A stretch of 35,243 nucleotides of DNA, taken from an uncultured Eubacteriales bacterium (lineage in GTDB: Bacteria; Bacillota; Clostridia; Lachnospirales; Lachnospiraceae). Positions 7,593-16,215 of this stretch are shown here, piece by piece. The DNA is taken from contig URND01000016.1 in assembly GCA_900549105.1 (NCBI GenBank), forward strand, positions 1 to 35,243, given 5' to 3'. A model generated the notes under the pieces. The model searched no databases and had not been told where the DNA came from. It saw nothing but the letters and a program-made list of their open reading frames with translations. The translations under genes and the position numbers were made by a program. How positions within the stretch are numbered: the stretch's first letter is position 1; each line of letters starts with the position of its first letter.

Positions 7593-10500
7593 TTATTCCA
7601 CACTCTTCAGTGATTCCACCATATCAATTTTTTTCAGTTTAAAATACATAACAAAGTTTACCAGCAGCGAGAACAGGAAGGTAAAACCAATCGCATACAG
7701 GTAGCTCGGCATATTAATGTTCCGTCCGAACATTGTCATCTCCACTTCCACCGTCTGAATGACAAACTGATGCAGTATTTTTCCGAGAAATACGCCAACA
7801 AAGGCGCCAATCACTGTCAGCAGTATATTTTCCCGATATACATAATTGCCGACCTCCATATCGTAAAAGCCAAGGACTTTCAGCGTGGCCAATTCCCGTT
7901 TACGCTCATTAATGTTAATATTGTTCAAATTATAAAGTACAACAAAGGCCAGCATGCCCGCCGATATAATCAGCACAATGATAACGCTGTCTAATACGCC
8001 AAGCATATCTTCAATCTGGCTCTCCATATTATTTGTGTAGGAAACCGTCAATATACTGTCGTTTTTCAGAAGTTCCTCGCCAACCTGATTTAACTCCGCT
8101 CCATGGTTTTCTTTTATATCGGCAAAAATACAGTTATAGGACGGCAGCTCTCCCGTTAATTTCTCATAAAGCTGCGGCGACAGATAAATATAATGGGACA
8201 GATAGTTTTCGCAGATATCTGTCACAGTTACCTGAATTTTTTCATCGTCTTCAAGCTCTAGCTGAATCTCGTCGCCTACAGAAATCTTCAAGTCCCTTGC
8301 CGCCTTCTCCGTCAATATGGCGCTGTCCTCCGACATAAGCCATGTGTCGCCGGAAACCCGGTCGCTGAAAGTCAGGAACTGCTCAAGGTTGTCCAGTTTA
8401 GACGGTATGTAAAGATAAACATCCTTGTCCTTACCCTTAAAGGTCATCTCCGTCAACCGCATATAACCGTCCATAAATGAGCCTATCCGTTCATCGGACC
8501 CGAGTTTTTCATCAATGGCCCCTTTTTCTTCCTCGGCAATATCGCCGTCGATTACCGCCATCAAATCATATATCTGAATTTTACGGAACTGGAGCCGGGC
8601 GATATCCATAATCGAATCCTTCAGGCCATATCCCACAATCATCAGCGCCATACAGCCGCCGATGCCAAATACCGTCATAAAGAACCGTTTTTTATACCTC
8701 AACAGATTCCGCACCGTAGACTTCCAGGTAAAATTCAGCCGTCCCCAAATCCCCGGAACATACTCCAAAAATACCCGCTTGCCGCTTTTCGGCGCTTCCG
8801 GGCGCATTAATTCCGCCGGCTGTGCCTGCAAAGCCCGGTAACATGCGCTGACAGTTGCCAGCATTGTACATAAAATAGCCGCCCCGGATGCCGCAAGGGC
8901 ATAACCCATATTGTATGGAATCACCACATCCGGAATATGAATATAGATAATCTTATAGGCCGTGACAATAATATACGGGAATATTTTCTGTCCAAACAGC
9001 ACGCCGAGAACAGAACCGCCCAAAGTCGCCGCCAGGGCATAGCTCACATATTTGGCCGCAATCCAGAACTTACTGTATCCCAATGCCTTTAACGTGCCAA
9101 TCTGAATACGCTGCTCCTCAACCATCCGAGTCATCGTTGTCAGACTGACAAGGGCTGCCACGAGGAAGAACAGCACCGGGAATACAGAGCCGATAGCCCG
9201 CATACGGTCCGCATTGTCCGAATAACCACTGTAATCCGAATCACTGTCCCGGTCATTGATATACCAGGATGGCTTATCAATGCCGTCAATTTCATTCTTT
9301 GCATCCTGTATTTTAATTTCCGCATCGGAAATCTTTTCCTCCGCTTCTTTCTTCCCTTTTTCGTACTCTTCCCAGCCGTCTGCCAGCTTCTGCTCATTTT
9401 CAGCAATGGTCGCATAGGCTTCGGCAATCTGAGCCTCCCCTTCATTGATTTGACTCCAGCCGCTTGTATAGGCGCTCTCCCCGCTGGTAAGCTGATTATA
9501 GGAGTCCGCCAGAGTTTTTTCGGCCTCGGCCAATGCGGATTTCTGTGTTTCCAGTTCCGCTTTCCCGGCCTCCAGCTGCTGACGCCCCGCAGAAAGTTCA
9601 GCCTTCTGCTTTTCCAGTTCTGCTTTTCCGGCTTCAAGCTCTTCCCGTCCTGCTCCGATTTCTGCTTCATGCTTTAATGCTTCTTCCGCAGCCGGCCGCA
9701 TGGCTTCCATGGCATCAAGGCTTGCCTTTGCCTCCGCCAACTGAGCCTCTGTCTGAGGAATTGCTGCCCGAAGCTGTTCAGCCATCGCTGTCTGCTCCGG
9801 CGTCGCCATGCCTGCGCCGATAAGCTGCTCCAGCTGGGACAACTGATTTTTCATAGTCTCCAGGCCGGACATGCCGCCCTGATACTGCTGCCAGCCTGTT
9901 GACAACCCGGCAAGCAGGGCTTTGGCATACGCCAGCCCCTGTTCCGCTGCCGCCAGCTCGCTTTCCTTTTCGGAAAACAGATTTTCAGCTTCGGCTATCT
10001 GCGTTTCACCCTCGCTCAACTTTGCCTCATTATCCGCCAGCAGCTTTTCGGCTTCAGCCAACTCCGCTTTCCCTGATTCCATCTGGGCTTTTCCGCTGTT
10101 GTACTGACTCCAGCCGTCATCCAGCGTACCCCGGCTCGCATAAAGTTTGTTCTTTGCATCCCGGATATCATTTTCCGATGATGCCAGTTCCGCTTTCCCG
10201 TCAGCCAGTTCCGCTTCGCCGTCTTTTAACTCCTGCTCCGCTTCGGCCAGTTCGGATTCGGCTTCTTCCTTGGCTTCTTTCAGTTCGGACTCGGCCTCCG
10301 CAATTTTTTCATTGGCTTCGTCCATAATCTCTGCATAACGGATATCACAGCGAACATCCGAAATATTTTCCACATTTTCCTTTACTTCATCAACGATTTC
10401 CCTATAGCTGTCCGTGAAGGCCATTGCATCCCTCGCGCCTTCAACCGTCACATAGGCCTGAGAGTAAACTTCCTGGTCAAAGCTGTCCTCTGTCACATAG

Positions 10501-11093
10501 ACAAACATATCGATTTCACCGCTGCCGATATTGGTACTTCCCCGGCTAAAAGATATGTATACCGGGCTGGAACAGGTGCCAACCACCGTATATGTATCCA
10601 CTGCCAGATTTTCAGACAGCTCCTTATCTGTTCCCGATGTAAATGACAGAGTATCCCCAACTTTAATATCATAGGACGCCGCCATATCCATATCAACAAC
10701 ACATTCGCCCTTTTTCTCCGGCAAACGGCCTTCATCCACATCAACCTGATTCATCGTTTCCGGCAGGGATTCCACATGAAGCACCCGTTCACTCTCGCCC
10801 ATTAAGGCAAGGACGTCAATCATATATCCCGGTTCAACCTTTTCCACACCTTCAACGGCCCCGATTGCCTTGATGTCATCCTCCGTCAATCCCAGGGTAC
10901 TCAAAATCTTCATGTCCATCATATTGTGCGCGTCAAAATAGGCATCTCCCGAATACCGCATGTCCGGCTCAGAAGCCCGGATTCCTGCAAAAAAGGCGAC
11001 GCCAAGCGCAACGATAAAAAATATTGATAAAAATCGATTCAGGCTATTCCGAATCTCCATCCGGAAATCCTTCGCCAATGCCTTCTTTTTCAT
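7593..11093 (-). CDS. Giant FtsX-family ABC permease with a long extracellular coiled coil
   Basis: A 1166-residue permease with an N-terminal membrane helix (about residues 20-40), a periplasm-like domain, then roughly 350 residues of heptad-rich repeats (AELADGKAELA, ELEAGKAELEKQ and similar, about 255-610). Two FtsX cores of several helices each follow, near 640-760 and 1045-1160, separated by another extracellular domain. It should work with the ATPase 12 bp upstream as a MacB/FtsX-type mechanotransmission exporter, not a classical importer. The coiled coil resembles the stalk seen in large Firmicutes FtsX and YhgE/Pip-like proteins and could span the cell wall. Substrate unknown. A GGGGAG ribosome site precedes ATG 11093. 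Confidence 0.9.
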   Translation of the reverse strand: MKKKALAKDFRMEIRNSLNRFLSIFFIVALGVAFFAGIRASEPDMRYSGDAYFDAHNMMDMKILSTLGLTEDDIKAIGAVEGVEKVEPGYMIDVLALMGESERVLHVESLPETMNQVDVDEGRLPEKKGECVVDMDMAASYDIKVGDTLSFTSGTDKELSENLAVDTYTVVGTCSSPVYISFSRGSTNIGSGEIDMFVYVTEDSFDQEVYSQAYVTVEGARDAMAFTDSYREIVDEVKENVENISDVRCDIRYAEIMDEANEKIAEAESELKEAKEEAESELAEAEQELKDGEAELADGKAELASSENDIRDAKNKLYASRGTLDDGWSQYNSGKAQMESGKAELAEAEKLLADNEAKLSEGETQIAEAENLFSEKESELAAAEQGLAYAKALLAGLSTGWQQYQGGMSGLETMKNQLSQLEQLIGAGMATPEQTAMAEQLRAAIPQTEAQLAEAKASLDAMEAMRPAAEEALKHEAEIGAGREELEAGKAELEKQKAELSAGRQQLEAGKAELETQKSALAEAEKTLADSYNQLTSGESAYTSGWSQINEGEAQIAEAYATIAENEQKLADGWEEYEKGKKEAEEKISDAEIKIQDAKNEIDGIDKPSWYINDRDSDSDYSGYSDNADRMRAIGSVFPVLFFLVAALVSLTTMTRMVEEQRIQIGTLKALGYSKFWIAAKYVSYALAATLGGSVLGVLFGQKIFPYIIVTAYKIIYIHIPDVVIPYNMGYALAASGAAILCTMLATVSACYRALQAQPAELMRPEAPKSGKRVFLEYVPGIWGRLNFTWKSTVRNLLRYKKRFFMTVFGIGGCMALMIVGYGLKDSIMDIARLQFRKIQIYDLMAVIDGDIAEEEKGAIDEKLGSDERIGSFMDGYMRLTEMTFKGKDKDVYLYIPSKLDNLEQFLTFSDRVSGDTWLMSEDSAILTEKAARDLKISVGDEIQLELEDDEKIQVTVTDICENYLSHYIYLSPQLYEKLTGELPSYNCIFADIKENHGAELNQVGEELLKNDSILTVSYTNNMESQIEDMLGVLDSVIIVLIISAGMLAFVVLYNLNNININERKRELATLKVLGFYDMEVGNYVYRENILLTVIGAFVGVFLGKILHQFVIQTVEVEMTMFGRNINMPSYLYAIGFTFLFSLLVNFVMYFKLKKIDMVESLKSVE

Positions 11094-11105
11094 AAGCGCT
11101 CCCCA

Positions 11106-11810
11106 CTACCATTCTATAGTTTCCACAGATACCGGATTCTCATTAACGGTGATACCGGATACTTTACCGTTCTTAATCTTAATGACCCGGTCGGCCATCG
11201 GCGCGATTGCCGAATTGTGGGTAATAACGATAACTGTCATCCCCTTCTCCCGACACATGTCCTGCAGCAATTTTAAAATAGACTTTCCTGTATTATAATC
11301 CAATGCACCGGTCGGCTCATCACAGAGAAGTAATTTCGGATTCTTCGCCAAGGCCCGCGCTATGGACACTCGCTGCTGCTCACCGCCGGATAACTGGGCA
11401 GGGAAATTCTTCATACGGTCCCCCAAACCAACATCCTTTAAAACACTTCGCGCCCCCAGAGGGTCCCGGCAAATCTGCAGGGCCAGCTCCACATTTTCAA
11501 GGGCCGTCAGATTTGAAATCAGATTATAAAACTGAAATACAAAACCAATGTCATCTCTTCGGTATTCCGTAAGCTGTCTCGCATGATATTTGGAAATATC
11601 TTTTCCATCCACCCAGATGGACCCGGTTGTCGCCGTATCCATACCGCCCAAAACATTTAAAACCGTTGTCTTCCCGGCCCCGCTCGGGCCAACAATAACA
11701 ACAAACTCACCCTTCATAATCTCAAAATCTATACCGTCCGCCGCATGAATTTCAATCTCTCCCATGCGATAGATTTTCGTCACATTTTCCAGCTTTACAT
11801 AAGCCTCCAT
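11106..11810 (-). CDS. ABC transporter ATP-binding protein (LolD/MacB type)
   Basis: A 234-residue ATPase with Walker A GPSGAGKTT (41-49), a Q-loop in FVFQFYNL, signature LSGGEQQRVSIARAL, Walker B LLLCDEPTGALD and the switch His in VITHN. The GALD form of the D-loop and the IEIHAADGIDFE start are typical of ATPases paired with FtsX-like permeases. It energises the permease encoded 12 bp downstream. AGGAGG lies 8 nt before the ATG. It is the first gene of the operon, with its own promoter at 11871-11843. Confidence 0.95.
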   Translation of the reverse strand: MEAYVKLENVTKIYRMGEIEIHAADGIDFEIMKGEFVVIVGPSGAGKTTVLNVLGGMDTATTGSIWVDGKDISKYHARQLTEYRRDDIGFVFQFYNLISNLTALENVELALQICRDPLGARSVLKDVGLGDRMKNFPAQLSGGEQQRVSIARALAKNPKLLLCDEPTGALDYNTGKSILKLLQDMCREKGMTVIVITHNSAIAPMADRVIKIKNGKVSGITVNENPVSVETIEW

Positions 11811-11842
11811 GGATTCGCCTCCTGCCTCATGTTAATATTTCA

Positions 11843-11871
11843 ATTATAAAACGTTTGATAAGACATTTCAA
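11843..11871 (-). promoter_or_regulatory. Promoter of the ABC/FtsX-dus operon
   Basis: On the minus strand TTGAAA (11871-11866), a 17-nt spacer and TATAAT (11848-11843), about 32 bp before the ATPase start. It should drive the five genes down to dus, all separated by 12-21 bp. Confidence 0.75.
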
Positions 11872-11933
11872 CCGAAGGCCTGAAGTTCATAAAAATTTCA
11901 GAATCTATTGAAATTTATGACGATTGTTATCCT

Positions 11934-11997
11934 AAAAAAATCTCAGGAAAACCGGCTCCTGGCTTCAAATGCCGCAGGTTTTTCCTGAGATTTTTTT
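11934..11997. terminator. Strong terminator ending the liv operon
   Basis: TCTCAGGAAAACC (11941-11953) pairs with GGTTTTTCCTGAGA (11977-11990), with one bulged base. It is flanked by seven A on the left and seven T on the right, so it has a U-tract on either strand. By position it terminates the minus-strand liv/cytidylate-kinase-like operon and insulates the ABC/FtsX promoter. Confidence 0.85.
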
Positions 11998-12006
11998 ATT
12001 TCCTGT

Positions 12007-12636
12007 TTATTTCATTTCCAATCCCCTTACCTTTGCGTAAGCCTTAATGGCTTCCACACAGCCCTCGAAACCGAGTTTGCTGCTGTCCAGGCACAGATGA
12101 TAATTCCGGGCATCGTACCATTCCTGGCCGGTATGATATTTATAGTAATCTCCCCGGTATTTATCTTTTTTCTGGATGAACTTTCGCATTTCATCCTCTG
12201 TCTTGCTGTTTTTTGCCATTGCCTGCTCAAAGCAGAAATCCGCAGGGGCATGGATAAAAACGCTGATAACGTGGTCATAATCCTTCAGCACATAATCGGC
12301 ACACCGTCCGATAATGACACAGGATTCCTCTTCTGCGAGCTGCTTGATAATCTTTGCCTGATAATTAAATAAATTATCTGTTGAAACAAAATCATCGCTG
12401 TCCGGCGGAAGCACTTCCCCCGTATACACCTTTTTGGCAATACGGCCCAATATTCCGGATTTTGGCTGTTCGTCTGCCGCGCCGAATAAGCGTTCATTAA
12501 TTCCGCTCTCATCCGAAGCCAGCCGAATGATTTCCCGATTGTAAAAATGAATTCCCACATCTTCCGCCAGCATTTTACCGATGGTTTTACCGCCGCTTCC
12601 ATACTGTCGTGCAATGGTAATAACTGTATGACTCAT
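12007..12636 (-). CDS. Cytidylate-kinase-like family protein
   Basis: A 209-residue P-loop protein of the cytidylate-kinase-like family (distinct from the housekeeping Cmk). The nucleotide-binding loop is ARQYGSGGKTIGK at the N-terminus, followed by FYNREIIRLAS and a central CVIIGRCADYVL segment, all typical of the family. Most members have no proven substrate; phosphorylation of a nucleotide or related small molecule is inferred. AGGAGGGG lies before the ATG, only 11 bp after the livF stop, so it is the last gene of the branched-chain amino acid transporter operon. Why a kinase of this family sits there is unclear. Confidence 0.85.
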   Translation of the reverse strand: MSHTVITIARQYGSGGKTIGKMLAEDVGIHFYNREIIRLASDESGINERLFGAADEQPKSGILGRIAKKVYTGEVLPPDSDDFVSTDNLFNYQAKIIKQLAEEESCVIIGRCADYVLKDYDHVISVFIHAPADFCFEQAMAKNSKTEDEMRKFIQKKDKYRGDYYKYHTGQEWYDARNYHLCLDSSKLGFEGCVEAIKAYAKVRGLEMK

Positions 12637-12647
12637 GTGAACCCCTC

Positions 12648-13358
12648 CTATTCACCCAGGTATGCCTTCTTCACCGATTCATCATTCATCAGTTCCTTCG
12701 CATCACCCTCAAGAACAATCTTACCTGTTTCCAATACATAAGCTCTGTCTGCAATGCTCAGGGCTTTTTTAGCATTCTGCTCAACCAGAAGAACCGTCGT
12801 TCCGCCGGCGCTGACCTCTTTGATAATATCAAAAATTTCATTAACAAAAATCGGAGACAATCCCATGGACGGTTCATCCATCAGGATAATCTTCGGATGG
12901 GACATCAGCGCCCGGCCCATAGCCAGCATCTGCTGTTCGCCGCCGGATAAGGTTCCTGCCAGCTGATTCTTACGTTCCTCCAATCGCGGGAAACGCTCAT
13001 AGACCATCTTCAGGGATTTTTCTACTTCATTTTTATCCTTCCGGGTATAAGCGCCCATTCTCAGGTTCTCCAAAACCGTCAACTCAGAAAATACCCGGCG
13101 TCCTTCCGGCACATGGGCCATTCCCAATGTAACAATCTTATGCCCCGGCATTTTCGTAATATTCGTGCCTTCAAATTCAACGGTTCCCGACTTTGCTTCC
13201 ACCAGGCCTGTAATTGTATGAAGAATTGTCGTCTTTCCTGCACCATTGGCGCCAATCAGGGCGATAACTTCTCCTTCATTTACCTCGAAGGAAATTCCCT
13301 TAATCGCCTGAATAACTCCGTAATATACTTTTAAATCTGTTACTTTTAACATTGCCAT
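12648..13358 (-). CDS. livF: Branched-chain amino acid ABC transporter, ATP-binding protein LivF
   Basis: A 236-residue ATPase with Walker A GANGAGKTT, signature LSGGEQQMLAMGRAL and Walker B IILMDEPSMGLSP. The segment MAHVPEGRRVFSELTVLENL and the final VLEGDAKELMND are LivF signatures. It pairs with LivG to power uptake of leucine, isoleucine and valine through LivHM. The ribosome site AGGAGGGC lies 6 nt before ATG 13358, 12 bp after livG. Confidence 0.95.
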   Translation of the reverse strand: MAMLKVTDLKVYYGVIQAIKGISFEVNEGEVIALIGANGAGKTTILHTITGLVEAKSGTVEFEGTNITKMPGHKIVTLGMAHVPEGRRVFSELTVLENLRMGAYTRKDKNEVEKSLKMVYERFPRLEERKNQLAGTLSGGEQQMLAMGRALMSHPKIILMDEPSMGLSPIFVNEIFDIIKEVSAGGTTVLLVEQNAKKALSIADRAYVLETGKIVLEGDAKELMNDESVKKAYLGE

Positions 13359-13370
13359 GGTACTGCCCTC

Positions 13371-14129
13371 CTACTCGCCCAGATATGCCGTGATAACCTT
13401 CGGGTCATTTAACACAACCTTTGGTTCTCCATGAGCCAGCTCCATACCAAAGTTCAGCACGTAGAGATACTCACAGATGCCGGATACCAGCTTCATATCA
13501 TGTTCAATCAGAAGAATTGTAATATGGAATTTATTACGAATCAACTGAATGGTGTCCATCAGTTCCTGGGTTTCATTCGGGTTCATACCGGCCGCCGGTT
13601 CATCCAGAAGCAACAGCTTCGGTTCAGTTGCCAGCGCACGGGCAATTTCCAGCTTTCTCTGCTTTCCATAAGGCAGATTCGACGCCAGCACATCGGCATA
13701 ACCGTCCAAATCGAATACTTTCAATATTTCGATTGCCCGCTCATCCATCTCTTTCTCCTTTTTTGAATAACTTCCAAAATGGAAAAAGCTTTCGGCCAGA
13801 CTGTACTGTACATGATTAAAAAGCGCTACTTTAACATTGTCCAATACGGTCATTTTTGAAAAGAGCCGAATATTCTGGAATGTTCTCGCAATGCCCGACT
13901 TGCAGATTTCTGTCGGCGTCTTGCCGACCAGATTTTCGCCGTCCAGCTCGATAATCCCCTCACTCGGCGCATATACGCCGGTCAAAAGGTTAAAGGCCGT
14001 CGTCTTACCTGCACCATTCGGACCGATCAGGCCGACCAGGCTGCCCTGCTCAATACTCATATTCAAATCATCTACGGCCCGCAGGCCTCCGAAGGAGATT
14101 CCAAGATTTTTCACTTCCAGTAAAGCCAT
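13371..14129 (-). CDS. livG: Branched-chain amino acid ABC transporter, ATP-binding protein LivG
   Basis: A 252-residue ATPase with Walker A GPNGAGKTT, the LivG-specific IARTFQNIRLFSKMTVLDNV block, a degenerate signature LPYGKQRKLEIARAL (LSGGQ replaced by LPYGK, as is usual in LivG) and Walker B LLLLDEPAAGMNP. The C-terminal LNFGMELAHGEPKVV is also typical. It starts right after the livM stop, with AGGAGGGC upstream, and forms the ATPase pair with LivF. Confidence 0.95.
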   Translation of the reverse strand: MALLEVKNLGISFGGLRAVDDLNMSIEQGSLVGLIGPNGAGKTTAFNLLTGVYAPSEGIIELDGENLVGKTPTEICKSGIARTFQNIRLFSKMTVLDNVKVALFNHVQYSLAESFFHFGSYSKKEKEMDERAIEILKVFDLDGYADVLASNLPYGKQRKLEIARALATEPKLLLLDEPAAGMNPNETQELMDTIQLIRNKFHITILLIEHDMKLVSGICEYLYVLNFGMELAHGEPKVVLNDPKVITAYLGE

Positions 14130-14130
14130 T

Positions 14131-15111
14131 CTATTCGCCCTCCTTCTGAATACTCATTGCCTTTTTAAGATTCCGTTTTTCAATCATCGCCATACGGAAT
14201 TTTGAATTGTTGAAAATCATCATTGCGATCAATACAATCGCATACAACAACATACGGAAATCCGCAGCGCCTCGCAGTACTTCCGGAAGGGCTGTCAAAA
14301 TAACCGCCGCAACAATTGCGCCTTTAATGTTGCCCATACCGCCGAGTACAACCATAACAAGAATCTCAATCGACTTATTGTAGTCGAAATTTACCGGCTT
14401 TAAAATACCAACATTATGTGCATAGAACACACCGGCCATACCGGCAAAGAAACCGGAAATGACGAACGCCATTGTTTTTGCCTTGCTGACCTTAATACCT
14501 ACTGCTTCCGCCGCAATATAATTATCACGCACCGCGCAGATTGCACGGCCATGTCTGGATTTTACCAGGTTGGAAATGACAACAATTGTCAGCAGGACAA
14601 AGATATAAACAAATGTAAAGTTTTTATAATTGCTGTAAGCTCCGATACCGGAAAGACCTTTGGCGCCGCCCGTAAACTTCAGGGAGTTGATTACAGATTT
14701 GATAATCTCACCAAAGCCCAGGGTTACAATTGCCAGATAATCGCCTTTCAAACGCAGTACCGGGAGACCGATAATCAAACTGAACAGCGCGGCCACAGCC
14801 CCGCCGACAAGCAGGCCGATGAAAAGCTCAAGCATCGGCGGAAGTTCCAGCGCATTTGTTGTCAACGCACCGGCATAAGCGCCAATGGACATAAAGCCCG
14901 CATGTCCCAATGTCAGTTCGCCGAGGAAACCGACAAGCAGGCAAAGAGATACGGCCAGCATAACATTGATACAGCAGGGAATAATAATGGACATAGCCTG
15001 ACGCCCAAGAAATCCGCCGTAAATCAAAGCCATAACGATACCATAAACGATAACCGTTATAATAATATTCATAATTACTGATTTATTAATTTTTTTATTC
15101 ACGACAGCCAC
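14131..15111 (-). CDS. livM: Branched-chain amino acid ABC transporter permease LivM
   Basis: A permease of up to 326 residues with about eight to ten membrane helices. Family signatures are GELTLGHAGFMSIGAYAGA, the coupling segment RLKGDYLAIVTLGFGEII and VLGGMGNIKGA near the C-terminus. It forms the membrane channel with LivH. The start is uncertain: GTG at 15111 directly follows the livH TAG in the same frame, while GTG at 15102 has GGTGG at 5-nt spacing and may be the true start; an ATG also occurs at codon 14. The cytoplasmic N-terminus is Lys/Asn-rich. Confidence 0.94.
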   Translation of the reverse strand: MAVVNKKINKSVIMNIIITVIVYGIVMALIYGGFLGRQAMSIIIPCCINVMLAVSLCLLVGFLGELTLGHAGFMSIGAYAGALTTNALELPPMLELFIGLLVGGAVAALFSLIIGLPVLRLKGDYLAIVTLGFGEIIKSVINSLKFTGGAKGLSGIGAYSNYKNFTFVYIFVLLTIVVISNLVKSRHGRAICAVRDNYIAAEAVGIKVSKAKTMAFVISGFFAGMAGVFYAHNVGILKPVNFDYNKSIEILVMVVLGGMGNIKGAIVAAVILTALPEVLRGAADFRMLLYAIVLIAMMIFNNSKFRMAMIEKRNLKKAMSIQKEGE

Positions 15112-15999
15112 CTACACTTTCTCTGCTTTCATCTTACCAAGTAAACCGGATGGTCTCACCAATAAGACGATAACAAGCACACCGAAAACAATGGCATCCG
15201 CGAGCTGGGTGGAAATATACGCTTTGGCTAAACTTTCAATGATTCCAAGTACAATTCCTCCAAGCATTGCTCCCGGAATACTTCCGATTCCTCCGAGAAC
15301 CGCCGCAACGAAAGCTTTAATTCCCGGCAAAGCGCCCAAAGTCGGGGACAAAGATTCATACTGGCAGATAAACAGAATACCTGCCACAGCCGCTAAGGCC
15401 GAACCAATCGCAAAAGTCATGGAAATCGTTTTATTTACATTGATTCCCATCAGGGCCGCCGCACCCTTATCCTCAGATACGGCTCTCATAGCGCTTCCGG
15501 CCTTTGTTTTATTGATAAACCAGGTCAAAATCACCATGGCAATTACCGTTACAATTAATGTAACAATTGTAATTCCTGAAATGTGAATACCACCGATTTT
15601 TACCGACGGCACCTTGATAACCGACCCAAAAGGAATCGGCGTTGCCTTAAATATGATCAAAGCAACATTTTGCAAAAAGTAACTGACGCCAATCGCCGTA
15701 ATCAATACGGCCAGCGACGGCGCGTTACGCAGCGGTTTATACGCAATACGTTCAACCGTTATTCCGAGAACCGCACAGACAATAATGGTCAATAAAATAC
15801 ATACCGGCACCGGAAGCCCCAATAACGCTGCAAATACATAAAGTGCGTATGCACCTACCATAATGATGTCTCCATGAGCAAAGTTAATCATCTTTGCAAT
15901 ACCATATACCATGGTATACCCCAGGGCAATCAGGGCATAAATACTCCCTGTCCTCAGTCCGTTGATTAACTGTTCCACAAGATTATTAATCAGACTCAT
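15112..15999 (-). CDS. livH: Branched-chain amino acid ABC transporter permease LivH
   Basis: A 295-residue permease with about eight helices. Visible signatures are NGLRTGSIYALIALGYTMVY at the N-terminus, INFAHGDIIMVGAY, and AFVAAVLGGIGSIPGAMLGG near residue 230, all diagnostic for LivH. It forms a heterodimeric channel with LivM. The ATG follows GGTGGAGGGTA. A promoter at 16073-16045 and a terminator after livJ (16180-16139) suggest the permease-ATPase genes are transcribed separately from, or less strongly than, the binding protein. Confidence 0.95.
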   Translation of the reverse strand: MSLINNLVEQLINGLRTGSIYALIALGYTMVYGIAKMINFAHGDIIMVGAYALYVFAALLGLPVPVCILLTIIVCAVLGITVERIAYKPLRNAPSLAVLITAIGVSYFLQNVALIIFKATPIPFGSVIKVPSVKIGGIHISGITIVTLIVTVIAMVILTWFINKTKAGSAMRAVSEDKGAAALMGINVNKTISMTFAIGSALAAVAGILFICQYESLSPTLGALPGIKAFVAAVLGGIGSIPGAMLGGIVLGIIESLAKAYISTQLADAIVFGVLVIVLLVRPSGLLGKMKAEKV

Positions 16000-16044
16000 T
16001 ACCCTCCACCTTTCTATGTTTTGTATTACCGAACTTAACTATAT

Positions 16045-16073
16045 ATTTTAATATAATACTTTCTTGCTTGCAA
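16045..16073 (-). promoter_or_regulatory. Internal promoter for livHMGF
   Basis: On the minus strand TTGCAA (16073-16068), a 17-nt spacer and TAAAAT (16050-16045). It lies downstream of the livJ terminator and upstream of livH, where an internal promoter would be needed. Confidence 0.5.
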
Positions 16074-16138
16074 GGATTAATGTGGAAAAATCCATTTTTT
16101 GTCAGGAAAACACGAAAAATACCAAAAGCCCTCATTCA

Positions 16139-16180
16139 TGAAAAGAAAACGCCAACATCCCATAGGCGGGACATCGGCGT
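16139..16180 (-). terminator. Intergenic terminator between livJ and livH
   Basis: On the minus strand ACGCCGATGTCCC (16180-16168) pairs over 13 positions, including three G-U pairs, with GGGATGTTGGCGT (16161-16149), followed by TTTCTTTTC. A partial terminator here would give excess binding protein over permease, a common arrangement in ABC importers. Confidence 0.75.
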
Positions 16181-16215
16181 CTCCAACTAATCCGACATAA
16201 ACCTGTCAGATAAAA

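Noticed and set aside
9140..9670. 176-codon minus-strand ORF inside the FtsX gene
   Set aside because: It is a second frame of the repetitive coiled-coil region, Arg/Lys/Pro-rich, with no ribosome site.
14416..15081. 221-codon plus-strand ORF opposite livM
   Set aside because: Antisense shadow of a conserved permease; composition (His/Gln/Asn-rich) does not look like a real protein.
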